Counted from the stretch's first letter, positions 27,953 through 36,665 are shown. The stretch: 64,000 bases of DNA from Rickettsia typhi (GCA_945875975.1 CAMCMD010000002.1:1-64000), one strand, 5' to 3'. Notes: generated from the letters alone by a model not told the origin. Program-made: numbers and translations.

Positions 27953-28858
27953 CTAACATATATTATTGTTCCCACTTAAATAACTTTTCCCTAACACTGC
28001 GGCTGCTAAGGCAGTAAATTTTCCTGACAGTTTATCTATTGTTGCGTTATTTTTAATCAGTAATTTAAGAATATCTAAATTTATATCTATCCACTTTTCT
28101 AATGGGTGATTAAAAGCTAGTTTATTAGCAGATGCTAAACATAAGACGGTATATTCTTTTCCCAGATACTTTACCACACTATCTGCAATAGCTTTGCTAC
28201 CCACAAGACATTGAGCTGCTTCAAGTTGATCGTGCATTATAGCTACTTGAAATGGCGTTAAACCTTCATCATTATAATATTTAATTACCTTTTTCTTATG
28301 TTGCTTACATATTGCATTTAGTGCAGCTATATTGCCAACTTTTGCAGCTTCATGGATTGGAGCATACCCCTTTGTAGCTAATATTTTCCCTTGCGCTATA
28401 TATTTTTTTTCACATTTATCATTTAATGGAATACACGGCACTAATAACTCTACTATACCGACTATACCGTTGTGTCCTAGGGATATGGCTATATTTAATA
28501 TAGGATCATCAATGTATTGTAATAAATTCTTTTCTATTATTAATTGTACAACTCCAGAATAATCCAACTCCACTGCATCTAAGGCTAGTTTAGATAATGC
28601 TTCGTTAAATAAGCTATTTACATCCTGCTTTAGAATAATACTAGGGTCAGAAGACTTAATATTATTAATTGTTTCCTGCATTGTTAACGCATCATTACTA
28701 CCGTGAGCATTATCAAATGCAATTTGTATTTGTAGAATATTCTCAACTCGTGCTAGCTCTTTTTGTACTTCAGCTTGCTTTTTCTTTTCTTGTGGAGTAA
28801 TCCCTCTTGCAAATTTTTTTGCCTCTTTAGTCCGTGTTCCACTATGCTGTTTTGCCAT
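27953..28858 (-). CDS. Ankyrin-repeat protein
   Basis: 301 residues with a basic, coiled N-terminus (about 1-45, TKEAKKFARG and KKKQAEVQKELARV) and an ankyrin region from about 95. The best repeats are GYAPIHEAAKVGNIAALNAI and EGLTPFQVAIMHDQLEAAQC, each ending in a loop of the expected length; flanking repeats are degenerate. Ankyrin proteins of Rickettsiales often enter the host and bind host proteins, sometimes through type IV secretion. No secretion signal can be confirmed. It converges on prfA with a 19-base gap. Confidence 0.82.
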   Translation of the reverse strand: MAKQHSGTRTKEAKKFARGITPQEKKKQAEVQKELARVENILQIQIAFDNAHGSNDALTMQETINNIKSSDPSIILKQDVNSLFNEALSKLALDAVELDYSGVVQLIIEKNLLQYIDDPILNIAISLGHNGIVGIVELLVPCIPLNDKCEKKYIAQGKILATKGYAPIHEAAKVGNIAALNAICKQHKKKVIKYYNDEGLTPFQVAIMHDQLEAAQCLVGSKAIADSVVKYLGKEYTVLCLASANKLAFNHPLEKWIDINLDILKLLIKNNATIDKLSGKFTALAAAVLGKSYLSGNNNIC

Positions 28859-28971
28859 ATTGATCTTAAAATCTACTAATTGAAATTAAGTAAGATAATA
28901 TAGAAATAATTATTAATTGTCTATAAATATTAATAACTTAACTTAAATTAGTGCTCCGTAACAGAACTTGA

Positions 28972-29004
28972 CGCTGTTGCAAATAGACGTATATAGAAAT
29001 AAAC
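28972..29004 (+). repeat. Dispersed repeat copy (partner of 1188-1220)
   Basis: CGCTGTTGCAAATAGACGTA and the next 13 bases match the reverse complement of 1188-1220 at 30 of 33 positions. The left end resembles IS6-type terminal repeats. It lies in a 286-base gene-free stretch between the ankyrin and CoA-transferase genes, which holds nothing else I recognise. Confidence 0.6.
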
Positions 29005-29144
29005 TAGTTAATATCAATTCAAGATAAAGAGTAGATTTATGAATCTCTTCAAGCATCGACATTTCAAAAAGTAATTAGGCGCAAACACCTGTTGACTGAA
29101 CGCCATTTAGAAATTAGCCTGAAGTAAAGAGCTTAGGGAATGTA

Positions 29145-29783
29145 TTATCTAGCGTCAATAATTTTTGCTGAACTTCGTTGTACAATCTCTTCGAATGTAA
29201 CAGAGTCTATCTTTTTAATAAGCTTTATCACGTCTTCGCCAATATCAAAAACGCCGATATCAGTAATAACTCTGTCTACCACACCAACACCAGTTAAGGG
29301 GAGGATGCATTTATCAACAAGCTTAGGAGCTCCATCTTTAGAGTTATGAGTCATCAAAACTACCACTCTTTTTATATTGGCTACAAGATCCATAGCACCG
29401 CCCATTCCTTTAATCATTTTACCAGGCACAGCCCAGTTAGCTAGGTCTCCATTTGTTGAAACTTCAAGTGCACCAAGTAGGGTAAGATTGATATGTCCTC
29501 CACGAATCATTGCAAATGAAGCGGCGCTGTCAAAGTAACTGCTTTGAGGTAGTTCAGTAATAGTTTGTTTACCAGCATTAATAAGGTCAGCCTCTTCTTC
29601 GCCTTCATAGGGGAAAGGCCCCATTCCTAGCATACCATTTTCACTCTGGAAGCTTACATTAATGCCTTTAGGTATAAAATTTGGAATACTCGTCGGTATA
29701 CCAATACCAAGATTAATAAACTGCCCATCTTTCACTTCCATTTGCGCTGCAATTTGGCACATTTCATCTACTGACCAGGACAT
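29145..29783 (-). CDS. scoB: 3-oxoacid CoA-transferase subunit B
   Basis: Beta subunit of succinyl-CoA:3-ketoacid CoA-transferase. 212 residues with the family GLGIPT-like NLGIGIPTSIPNFIPKG and SENGMLGMGPFPYEGEEEAD, whose SENG glutamate is the residue that carries CoA in this family. GGHINLTLLGALEVSTNGDL also fits. It overlaps scoA by one base. The enzyme lets the cell convert acetoacetate and acetoacetyl-CoA using succinyl-CoA, perhaps for fatty-acid or polyhydroxybutyrate use. Confidence 0.93.
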   Translation of the reverse strand: MSWSVDEMCQIAAQMEVKDGQFINLGIGIPTSIPNFIPKGINVSFQSENGMLGMGPFPYEGEEEADLINAGKQTITELPQSSYFDSAASFAMIRGGHINLTLLGALEVSTNGDLANWAVPGKMIKGMGGAMDLVANIKRVVVLMTHNSKDGAPKLVDKCILPLTGVGVVDRVITDIGVFDIGEDVIKLIKKIDSVTFEEIVQRSSAKIIDAR

Positions 29784-30490
29784 TACTTAGCCTCTTTAGT
29801 TCTTACGGTTATTTTTTCAATTCTCTTTTCATAGTTTGTTCCTTTAAACAATCTATGAATATATATAGCAGGACTGTGAATGTTAGCTGCGTCAAGCTCT
29901 CCAGTTTCAACGATCTCTTCCACTTCGCAGATAGTTAACTTAGCTGCCGTTGCCATTATTGGATTAAAGTTTCTTGCAGTTTTATTGTATATAACATTAC
30001 CAAATTTATCAGCTTTATAACCCTTGATAATTGCAACATCTGCTAAAAGAGCTTTTTCCATAATGTATTGTTCGCCGTTAAATTCTCTAATTTCTTTTCC
30101 TTCGGCGACAATTGTTCCAACACCAGTTCTCGTATAAAAAGCAGGAATACCTGCTCCAGCTGCTCTGATGCGTTCAGCTAGAGTTCCCTGCGGATTAAGT
30201 TCGAGTTCCAGAGTGCCGTCAAGGTACATTTTTTCAAAAGTTTTGTTTTCGCCAACATAGGATGATATCATTTTTCTAATCTGACCATTTTGCAGTAAAA
30301 GGCCTAAGCCAAAATCGTCAATACCACAGTTGTTGCTGACTATTGTTAAATTCTTCACTCCAGATTTTACTATTGCTGAAATTATATTTTCTGGGATGCC
30401 ACAAAGACCAAATCCACCTGCATGTATAAGCATTCCATCTCGGAGTACGCCTGCTATGGATTCTTCTGCATTATTAAAAAACTGTGTCAT
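29783..30490 (-). CDS. scoA: 3-oxoacid CoA-transferase subunit A
   Basis: Alpha subunit partnering the adjacent subunit B. 235 residues with GGFGLCGIPENIISAIVKSG near the N-terminus, VSNNCGIDDFGLGLLLQNGQ, the SYVGENKTFEKMYLDGTLEL block, and FYTRTGVGTIVAEGKEIREF. The set is diagnostic of the SCOT alpha family. The gene order A then B on the minus strand, with stop/start overlap, shows translational coupling. Confidence 0.94.
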   Translation of the reverse strand: MTQFFNNAEESIAGVLRDGMLIHAGGFGLCGIPENIISAIVKSGVKNLTIVSNNCGIDDFGLGLLLQNGQIRKMISSYVGENKTFEKMYLDGTLELELNPQGTLAERIRAAGAGIPAFYTRTGVGTIVAEGKEIREFNGEQYIMEKALLADVAIIKGYKADKFGNVIYNKTARNFNPIMATAAKLTICEVEEIVETGELDAANIHSPAIYIHRLFKGTNYEKRIEKITVRTKEAK

Positions 30491-30656
30491 TACGGATTTA
30501 GGCTCGTTATTGATTGTAATTCACTATTATATACCTAAGCGATACCAGAAGGCAAAATTCTATTGTTAGAGCTATAGTTGTTTATTGACTTATAGTGTTT
30601 TATTGTTTACCAATTACATATTCTGCGGATGCTTAGAAAAATTAGGTATATTAATC

Positions 30657-31124
30657 ATGAAAAACCACTACATAATAAAGAAGGCACGAGCAGATAATGT
30701 TGAAGTGTTAAACGATATAATGAAACGTTCTATTGCGATTTGGAACTATTCTGCCAAAGAAATTGAGGAAGCAACCAAAAAATTAGCAATTACAACTGAA
30801 TCTATTGATAAATCAATATGTTGCATTGCAGAGTTAAATGGGTTAATTAAAGGTTTTTTTTGCATAGAGCCTAGTAAAAATGAGAAAACCAGTGAAGCGA
30901 AGTTTTACATTGAACCAGATAGTATTAGAGAAGGGCTTGGAACAATGCTTTGGAAGCAAGTTATTTCCGAACTAAAAAATAAAGAAATTAAGCATTTCAA
31001 AATCTTGGTTGATAGAAACGCCCAAGGGTTTTACGAAAAACTAGGAGCAGTAAAAGTTGGTGAGCAACCTTCAGAAATAATAGAAGATTATATGATTCCT
31101 ATAATGAATTATAATATCACATAA
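30657..31124 (+). CDS. GNAT-family N-acetyltransferase
   Basis: About 155 residues from ATG 30657 (an upstream TTG at 30585 is less likely). Layout is that of GNAT enzymes: an N-terminal YIIKKARADNVEVLNDIM strand-helix, the beta4 region IEPDSIREGLGTMLWKQVIS with an R/Q-x-x-G-x-G/A-type acetyl-CoA loop (REGLGT), and the C-terminal RNAQGFYEKLGAVKVGE segment typical of the family. The acceptor is unknown. It precedes pgsA by 16 bases and may share its transcript. Confidence 0.82.
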   Translation: MKNHYIIKKARADNVEVLNDIMKRSIAIWNYSAKEIEEATKKLAITTESIDKSICCIAELNGLIKGFFCIEPSKNEKTSEAKFYIEPDSIREGLGTMLWKQVISELKNKEIKHFKILVDRNAQGFYEKLGAVKVGEQPSEIIEDYMIPIMNYNIT

Positions 31125-31140
31125 AATAAAATGGTTATAG

Positions 31141-31689
31141 ATGCAACTTGACAAAAACATACCGAATTATTTGACTATAATAAGACTGGTATCAATCCCA
31201 ATTATAGTAATGACATTTTATTTCGATGATTCGAAGTTCGCTCATAGGGTTGGTGGGATTGTTTTCGCTTGCGCTAGCTTGACTGATTTCTTTGACGGCT
31301 ATTTGGCTAGAAAATATAACCTTATTTCTAGCTTTGGCAGAATGTTTGATCCAATAGCTGATAAGGTTCTAGTTGGATGCGTATTAGTTATGTTAGTAAA
31401 AGATAATAGAGCGGATGAAATACCCTGCTTACTTATTCTTGCCCGTGAATTTGTTGTTGCTGGTTTTAGGGAGTTTTTAGCTCAAGTCCAAGTTAGTGTA
31501 CCAGTGAGTAGACTTGCTAAAGTCAAAACAACCATACAGATGGTATCTATGACAATGCTTATAGTTGGATCTGTTGGTTCAGGCATAGTAATTCTCGATT
31601 TAGTAGGGCATATAAGTCTATGGATAGCAGCTATTTTGACTGTGGTAACAGGTTATTCTTATTTACAAGCATGTAGTAGGTATTTCTGA
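31141..31689 (+). CDS. pgsA: CDP-diacylglycerol-glycerol-3-phosphate 3-phosphatidyltransferase
   Basis: Makes phosphatidylglycerophosphate, the precursor of phosphatidylglycerol and cardiolipin, at the inner membrane. 182 residues with four to five helices. The CDP-alcohol phosphotransferase motif D-x2-D-G-x2-A-R-x8-G-x3-D-x3-D is present in [19 protein letters not shown] followed by RMFDPIADK. The N-terminal [18 protein letters not shown] is typical of PgsA. The stop overlaps the next start (TGATG). Confidence 0.94.
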   Translation: MQLDKNIPNYLTIIRLVSIPIIVMTFYFDDSKFAHRVGGIVFACASLTDFFDGYLARKYNLISSFGRMFDPIADKVLVGCVLVMLVKDNRADEIPCLLILAREFVVAGFREFLAQVQVSVPVSRLAKVKTTIQMVSMTMLIVGSVGSGIVILDLVGHISLWIAAILTVVTGYSYLQACSRYF

Positions 31690-33114
31690 TGGATATAAAA
31701 AAAATCTTTGAACAAATTAATGGTAAAAATTATATTGCAGGGAATTGGCTTTCTGAAAAAGAGATAATTCAGGTTGATAATCCATCAAGCGGCGAAATAA
31801 TTGGATATGTGCCGAACTTATCAAAAGAAAATTTGCTAAAAGCGATTAATAATACATGCCAAATGGCAAAATTGTGGGCAGCTTCTACGGTTGATCAACG
31901 TTATAAGATATTAAGAAAATGGCAAGAATTACAGCATAAATACTTAAATGAACTGGCAGAATTGCTTACTCTAGAGCAGGGCAAAACCTTAGACGAGTCC
32001 AGGAAAGAAATTTTGTATGGAGAGTCTTTTATTGACTGGTTTGCTTGTGTTATTAAATCTAGCAGCACATACGTAAGATCGGGAAATTCAAATGAACATA
32101 AAATCATTGGTGAAAAAGAACCCATTGGCCCAGTAGCAGCCATTACTCCTTGGAATTTTCCTTCTGCCATGGTAACTAGAAAAATTGCACCAGCACTTGC
32201 AGCTGGTTGTAGCGTAATACTAAAACCATCTGAGTTTACACCTTTTTCTGCATTAGCACAGGCTATACTCCTTGAAGAAGCAGGTTTGCCAGCTGGAGTT
32301 TTAAATATAGTTACTGGTGATGCTACATTATTTGGCGACACTGTGTGTCAGGATTTTAGAATTCGTAAGTTATCTTTTACTGGATCAACGATGGTAGGGA
32401 AGTTGTTGTACGAAAAATCAGCAAACTCTTTAAGAAAACTCTCTCTTGAGCTTGGTGGGAATGCACCATATATTATATTTGCTGATTCTGATTTAGGTAA
32501 AGTATCAGACGATTTAGTAGCGATTAAACTACGTTCAGGAGGCCAATCTTGCACTTCTCCGAACCGGATCTTCATAGAAAACTCGGTTTATGATAAATTA
32601 GTTGAATTAATAGCACAAAAATTTAGCGCCTGCAAAGCAGGAGATGATTTCATTGAATCAAATAAAATTGGCCCTCTAATTAATATACAAGCCATTGAAA
32701 AAATTAATCTTTTACTTAAAGATGCTAAGCAAAAGGGGGCGAAAATAATGTGTGGTGGTGAACATAAGGGTAACTTTATGGAACCATCTGTTATAAAAGA
32801 CTGTACAGACGATATGAATATTTTTAGTACAGAAATCTTTGGCCCCGTAATTGCCTGTTATTCATTTTTTTCAGTAGAAGAGGTTCTTGCTAGGGCGAAT
32901 AATACAGAATATGGCCTTCAATCCTATCTATATTCAAACTTGACTTTAGTATGGTATCGATTAACTCCTCATTTCCTGCAACAACAAAAGCTCCATTTAG
33001 CGGCAGAAAAGCTTCTGGGTTTGGAGTAGAAGGATCTCATGAAGGGCTTGATAAGTAGAAGGATCTCATGAAGGGCTTGATGAGTATTTAGTAAGTAGAA
33101 ACATGGGACGTTGA
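31689..33114 (+). pseudogene. gabD: Succinate-semialdehyde dehydrogenase (GabD-like), broken at the 3' end
   Basis: NAD(P)-dependent aldehyde dehydrogenase resembling GabD. The frame from 31689 is intact up to about residue 420: ITPWNFPSAMVTRKIAPALA, the LELGGNAPY glutamate, and SGGQSCTSPNRIF with the catalytic Cys. After SYLYSNLTLVW the frame reads unrelated residues to a stop at 33029. The true C-terminus continues in another frame (INSSFPATTKAPFSGRKASG, then FGVEGSHEGLD), after a loss of about ten codons. A 29-base tandem duplication then shifts the frame again before DEYLVSRNMGR and a stop at 33112-33114. At least three lesions, so probably inactive. An intact N-terminal fragment of 446 residues may still be made. 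Confidence 0.85.
33026..33083 (+). repeat. 29-bp tandem duplication in the gabD 3' end
   Basis: GTAGAAGGATCTCATGAAGG plus nine further bases occurs twice (33026-33054 and 33055-33083), with one base different. Being 29 bases long, it shifts the reading frame of the gabD C-terminus (GVEGSHEGLD twice). Confidence 0.95.
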
Positions 33115-33718
33115 CAGGTGTGGTTACATATATTTGATTACATAATCCATAATCCATATTATGGAAAGTAATGATTTAGATCCGTTTCTCCATATCCATA
33201 GTGAATTTGTAAAAAAATTACTAAGGTTTGAAGCAAGTTCAGAATAGAATTTGGGACCGATGATGCCCTCTTCTGAAATTAGAACACATCTTAGAGCTCA
33301 TGCCTTAAGTAGTATTTTTGCTATTGAAGACTGATAGCTCTCGGAACTTTCTCGCTAGCCTTCTCAACCACCTAAATTGATCTCAAGTATATTTCTTCAG
33401 TCACTGGTTTTTCAGAAGTCGAACTCCTCAAACTCAAAAGCAAAATTTAAAGATTTTTCTTTGCCTATTTAGAGTGTACCCCAACTAGACATCACCGCCC
33501 TGCCCTTATCTCCATTCGTTTAGGGCCCTTTTTATCATTAATTGACAGCTTCCGTTTGAGGTCATAGAAGCTATGTTGACATATTTATAAAATAGGCACA
33601 ACATTTCATTATCACATACTTAATTTAATATATCTATACAAATATAATATACATATTTTGTAAAATAATATACTATTATAATTAGTATGCATAAATAAAT
33701 TAAACACTATTATATATT
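33115..33718. other. Gene-free stretch upstream of the toxin-antitoxin pair
   Basis: About 600 bases with no supported gene. Only very short frames occur, such as one from ATG 33161 to a stop near 33247. The part around 33480-33540 is less AT-rich than its surroundings and may be a relic of an inserted gene I cannot identify. From about 33600 the sequence becomes strongly AT-rich and forms the leader of the abrB-like gene. Confidence 0.5.
33637..33688. promoter_or_regulatory. Inverted repeats, possible antitoxin operator
   Basis: TACAAATAT (33637-33645) faces ATATTTTGTA (33653-33662), and ATACTA (33670-33675) faces TAGTAT (33683-33688). Both lie 30-80 bases ahead of the antitoxin start. Antitoxins of this class usually bind such palindromes to repress their own operon. 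AT-rich DNA makes chance palindromes likely, so confidence is low. Confidence 0.35.
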
Positions 33719-33964
33719 ATGATCAGCAAAACTCTTTCCATAGGTTCTAGGGGACAAATAACGCTTCCTAAGAAGTTACGTGATTTATTTAAAACTAATA
33801 CCATAGTACTTGAGCTAGTTGATAATCAGCATGCTGTAATTTCTCCAGTTCCTGATGTGGGAGGAGCAATTTCTGAATTTAAGAAAGAAACAGATTTTTC
33901 TTTCGATGAAATACGTAATAATGCATGGATTGATTCTACCAAAGCAAGAGAAGATCAGAGATGA
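33719..33964 (+). CDS. AbrB/MazE-type antitoxin
   Basis: 81-residue swapped-hairpin DNA-binding protein: ISKTLSIGSRGQITLPKKLR and then DLFKTNTIVLEL match the AbrB/SpoVT fold at residues 2-45. The acidic C-terminus (EFKKETDFSFDEIRNNAW) is the likely toxin-binding part. It is followed by a PIN-domain gene with an ATGA overlap, so it is the antitoxin half of a type II module. It should also autoregulate the operon. Confidence 0.88.
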   Translation: MISKTLSIGSRGQITLPKKLRDLFKTNTIVLELVDNQHAVISPVPDVGGAISEFKKETDFSFDEIRNNAWIDSTKAREDQR

Positions 33965-34347
33965 AAAAATATATAGTAGATACCAATTTTATACTTCGTT
34001 ATTTACTCGCAGATAATAAAGACCAATATAAAACAGCAAAAACTATCTTTGATCAGGCAAGAGATGGTAGGGTACAAATTGAACTTGAACAATCTGTGTT
34101 TGTGGAAACTATTTTTGTCCTGTCCTCATTTTATAAAATCCCTAAAAATAAGATTATTGAAATCATGCATGCGTTTTTATCTTATAAGGGCATAGAAACA
34201 AAAAAAGATTTATTTCATAACGCCTTAGAGATATATCAAAACCATAACATCCATATTGTAGATTCTATTATCGTCGCTAAAAGTGTACTAGATAGCGTTC
34301 TAATACTGACATTTGACAAAAAACTAGAACTAATACTGCAAAAATGA
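33961..34347 (+). CDS. PIN-domain toxin (VapC-like)
   Basis: 128-residue PIN-fold ribonuclease. The acidic residues of the active site are visible: YIVDTNFILRYLL (first Asp, with Thr-Asn), a central Glu in SVFVETIFVLSSFY, HIVDSIIVA (third Asp), and LTFDKKLE near the end. In related modules the toxin cuts RNA, often initiator tRNA or rRNA, when the antitoxin is lost. The target here is unknown. It is translationally coupled to the antitoxin gene. All catalytic residues are kept, so it looks active. Confidence 0.88.
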   Translation: MKKYIVDTNFILRYLLADNKDQYKTAKTIFDQARDGRVQIELEQSVFVETIFVLSSFYKIPKNKIIEIMHAFLSYKGIETKKDLFHNALEIYQNHNIHIVDSIIVAKSVLDSVLILTFDKKLELILQK

Positions 34348-34405
34348 CCGGCAAAAATATAAGCTATATTTGCAATAGAACCTATTTGTGTTAGTATATG
34401 ATGTT

Positions 34406-34428
34406 GTGCAGGAAAAGTTGCACTTTTT
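34406..34428 (+). terminator. Hairpin with T-run after the toxin gene
   Basis: GTGCA (34406-34410) pairs with TGCAC (34419-34423), followed by TTTTT. An alternative stem AAAAGT/ACTTTT overlaps it. It lies 58 bases after the toxin stop and 52 bases before the next start, so it could end the toxin-antitoxin transcript. Confidence 0.5.
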
Positions 34429-34469
34429 CTTCATATGTACCTTAATCAAGAGAAATTGCTATTAATTAT

Positions 34470-34476
34470 AGGAGGT
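34470..34476 (+). promoter_or_regulatory. Full-consensus ribosome binding site
   Basis: AGGAGGT lies 4 bases from the ATG at 34481. It is the strongest Shine-Dalgarno match I saw in the window and supports real translation of the small protein that follows. Confidence 0.85.
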
Positions 34477-34480
34477 ATAC

Positions 34481-34750
34481 ATGAAAGGCTCACATGCAAA
34501 TACAGAACCTAACATAGGAATCTTAGAACAAAAAGAATCAAGTCCATTGAATCTTGCTATACTGAATAATACATCAGAACATATCGACCGCGCTGAAGCT
34601 GATAAAGGGGTATATACATTCCGGGAAATATTGCAACTGTCATTACAAGATAAAACAACTGTATCAAACAACGGAATCCCTGAAGATATTCAAGTTACCG
34701 GAAATACATCCCAACCAACAGAATACTGTTGTGAGTGCGTGATTTTATGA
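34481..34750 (+). CDS. Small protein with C-terminal CaaX box, candidate host-lipidated effector
   Basis: 89 residues, soluble, no signal peptide and no family I recognise. The C-terminus reads EYCCECVIL-stop. CVIL is a eukaryotic CaaX prenylation box (Cys, two aliphatic residues, then Leu, which favours geranylgeranyl transfer), and the CC just upstream is a typical palmitoylation site, as in Ras and Rho proteins. Bacteria do not prenylate proteins, but effectors of Legionella and others use host enzymes this way. A near-perfect ribosome site shows it is expressed. The N-terminal 80 residues are rich in Glu, Asn and Thr. It stands alone between a toxin gene and ankyrin-like relics. Role in the host is inference. 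Confidence 0.7.
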   Translation: MKGSHANTEPNIGILEQKESSPLNLAILNNTSEHIDRAEADKGVYTFREILQLSLQDKTTVSNNGIPEDIQVTGNTSQPTEYCCECVIL

Positions 34751-34837
34751 TTGCCACATATACTTATGATAGTATGGTATTACAAAACACCTTAATCGCA
34801 TCGTCTATAAATCCGCCAGAGTGTTGGTTATTACTAC

Positions 34838-35371
34838 TTAGAGTGGGTTAATAAGGGGCATGTCTTCTAAGGGCTCAATAGCAAACTCCTTGTTTCGGTT
34901 TAGTAAGCGTTCAACAAATTCCTTTTTTGCTCCCATAGAGAATATCTCTTTTATGATATCTTGTTGTTCAGCATAACGAGCTATAATAATAGCTCTAGAG
35001 GATTCTTTTTGAAACTCTTGTTCATTTCCAGTTAACTTATAATAATTCAGTATTTCTTTCCCTAACCCTATATTCCCTTTCTGACAGACATCGAATGTTA
35101 GTGTATGCTGCATATCTTTTTCGAATTGTCTGCCCATAATTTCTTTACATGCCTCTAAAAACAACTGTGAAACTTGGTTTAAACCTTTATTATACAGAAA
35201 ATTTTTATCTAGAAATTCTACAAGTTTAATCGATGGTTTAATTCCTTTTTGTAAGAAAACATTCATGGCAAGTTTTTTATTGCCAATAATAGCTAAAGCT
35301 ATACCTTTCTTCATTGCTATTGCTATTTCTTCAGGAAGCAAATCATTTTGGGAAATTAATTGATTAATCAC
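34838..35371 (-). CDS. Ankyrin-like hypothetical protein, start unclear
   Basis: The supported frame starts with GTG at 35371 and gives 177 helical residues. EEIAIAMKKGIALAIIGNKK and EFQKESSRAIIIARYAEQQD have the spacing of degenerate ankyrin-type helix pairs, but no clear repeat. The frame stays open for about 38 codons upstream, with protein-like residues (NLSKLSNDSGSQILALQQHL), yet that part has no ATG. So either it starts at an unusual codon or the 5' end has been lost. It may be a decayed effector gene. Confidence 0.5.
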   Translation of the reverse strand: MINQLISQNDLLPEEIAIAMKKGIALAIIGNKKLAMNVFLQKGIKPSIKLVEFLDKNFLYNKGLNQVSQLFLEACKEIMGRQFEKDMQHTLTFDVCQKGNIGLGKEILNYYKLTGNEQEFQKESSRAIIIARYAEQQDIIKEIFSMGAKKEFVERLLNRNKEFAIEPLEDMPLINPL

Positions 35372-35513
35372 GTCTACATCATCTTGCCATACAGCATCTG
35401 GTAAGTGTTGTTGTAATGCTAGAATTTGTGATCCAGAGTCATTAGAAAGTTTTGACAGATTATTTTCTCCATACAGTAATTTATAGTTTTATGTACCAAT
35501 CTATTTTTTACTG

Positions 35514-36275
35514 TTACCCCTTAAAAAAATATTCTAAGGTTGTAACTAAGCGTATCTTTTTTCGTATACTTTTTTTCTCAGCTTGAGAGTTACTATATTC
35601 ATCGTTTCTATCTCCACCATCTGCAGAACTCATTGTAAATGTTCCTTGATTAGCTCTTTTTAGGCTTCCTATTTCGTTCCCTGAATCCTCTGCAAATTTT
35701 AGTGCTGCCTTTCATGCATTCTTAATTGCTTCTTCTAACATTTCTGGCTTTATTTCGTTAAACTTTGTAAATTCGTAAGATAAACCATCATAACCATCGG
35801 CACCTATTGCTACTCCTTGTTGCACTAATAAGTTCTGTAATTGAGTTACCTTTCTAACTAATTCTACTTTTGAAGTTTTTAAAATTATACTGGCGTTAAT
35901 TATATAACGAAACTCTTCAGAAGTAGTATTTCTATAAGTTTGGGCTAATAAATCTGTAACCAAATAGCTTCCTATTTCTACTTCATTTGTTTGAAATCCC
36001 TGTTTTATCAAAAAATCCATTACCGTATTCCTATCAGTATTAATTTTATTATTAACTTCATTTAGGTTGTTTCCTGTTGCTTTAATAGTAATATTCCAGA
36101 TAGCTAAATTAGCTACTACTTCCCTTTCACTTAATCCTTTAACGGTCACATATCTATCCTGCAAACGAGTTTTTAGAAAAGAATTACCTATGAAATAACC
36201 TCCTAGTGCTATACCAACCGCTAGGATAAAAGCAGCAATTATATAATCTATTTTACATCTTATTGATTTTTGCAT
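35514..36275 (-). pseudogene. SIMPL-domain protein with internal stop codon
   Basis: From ATG 36275 (preceded by AAAGG) the frame gives a basic start, one membrane helix (about 13-33) and a SIMPL/DUF541 domain: DRYVTVKGLSEREVVANLAI, then WNITIKATGNN and NTVMDFLIKQGFQTNEVEIG. After EAIKNA a TGA at 35712-35714 interrupts it. The same frame then continues KAALKFAEDSGNEIGSLKRA and ends KIRLVTTLEYFFKG with a stop at 35514, exactly what the family C-terminus looks like. A single CGA-to-TGA change explains it. SIMPL proteins are envelope proteins of unclear role. The shortened form lacks the last quarter of the domain. Confidence 0.85.
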
Positions 36276-36665
36276 AGCTTTACCTTTATTAATTAAGTAC
36301 TTATATGAGGCGTTTATTTTCTCAATAATTAGTAAGTTTATCATAAAAAGAAGTTATTAAATTAAACTTATTTCAGTTTTACTACTAATTTTTTGTTAGG
36401 AGGTCAAAAAGTAGCTTCTTTCGTAAGTCATTTTTATATTGCTACGTAATGTTCGCACACTCTATCCTTCATGTTAGCTATATTTTCCCTTTATTTGATT
36501 TTTAAACTGTTGGTTATTATTTATTTGTTAGTACCATAAAATTAACCCTATTTTAATACTATTTAGATAAAGTACAATAAAAGACTATAGAATTACTTTA
36601 TTTTAAAAAGCTAACTATGTTGGAAATTAGGAAAGAAATAGACATAAAATAATAGATAGAGTGAT
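36276..36665. other. AT-rich intergenic stretch
   Basis: About 390 bases between divergent genes, with many stops in all frames. I see no gene, clear promoter or repeat in it. Confidence 0.5.

Noticed and set aside
35712..35714. TGA read as an amino acid (recoded genetic code)
   Set aside because: TGA ends several normal genes in the window (for example the flavin reductase and lptC neighbours) and TGG is used for Trp, so a single nonsense mutation is simpler.
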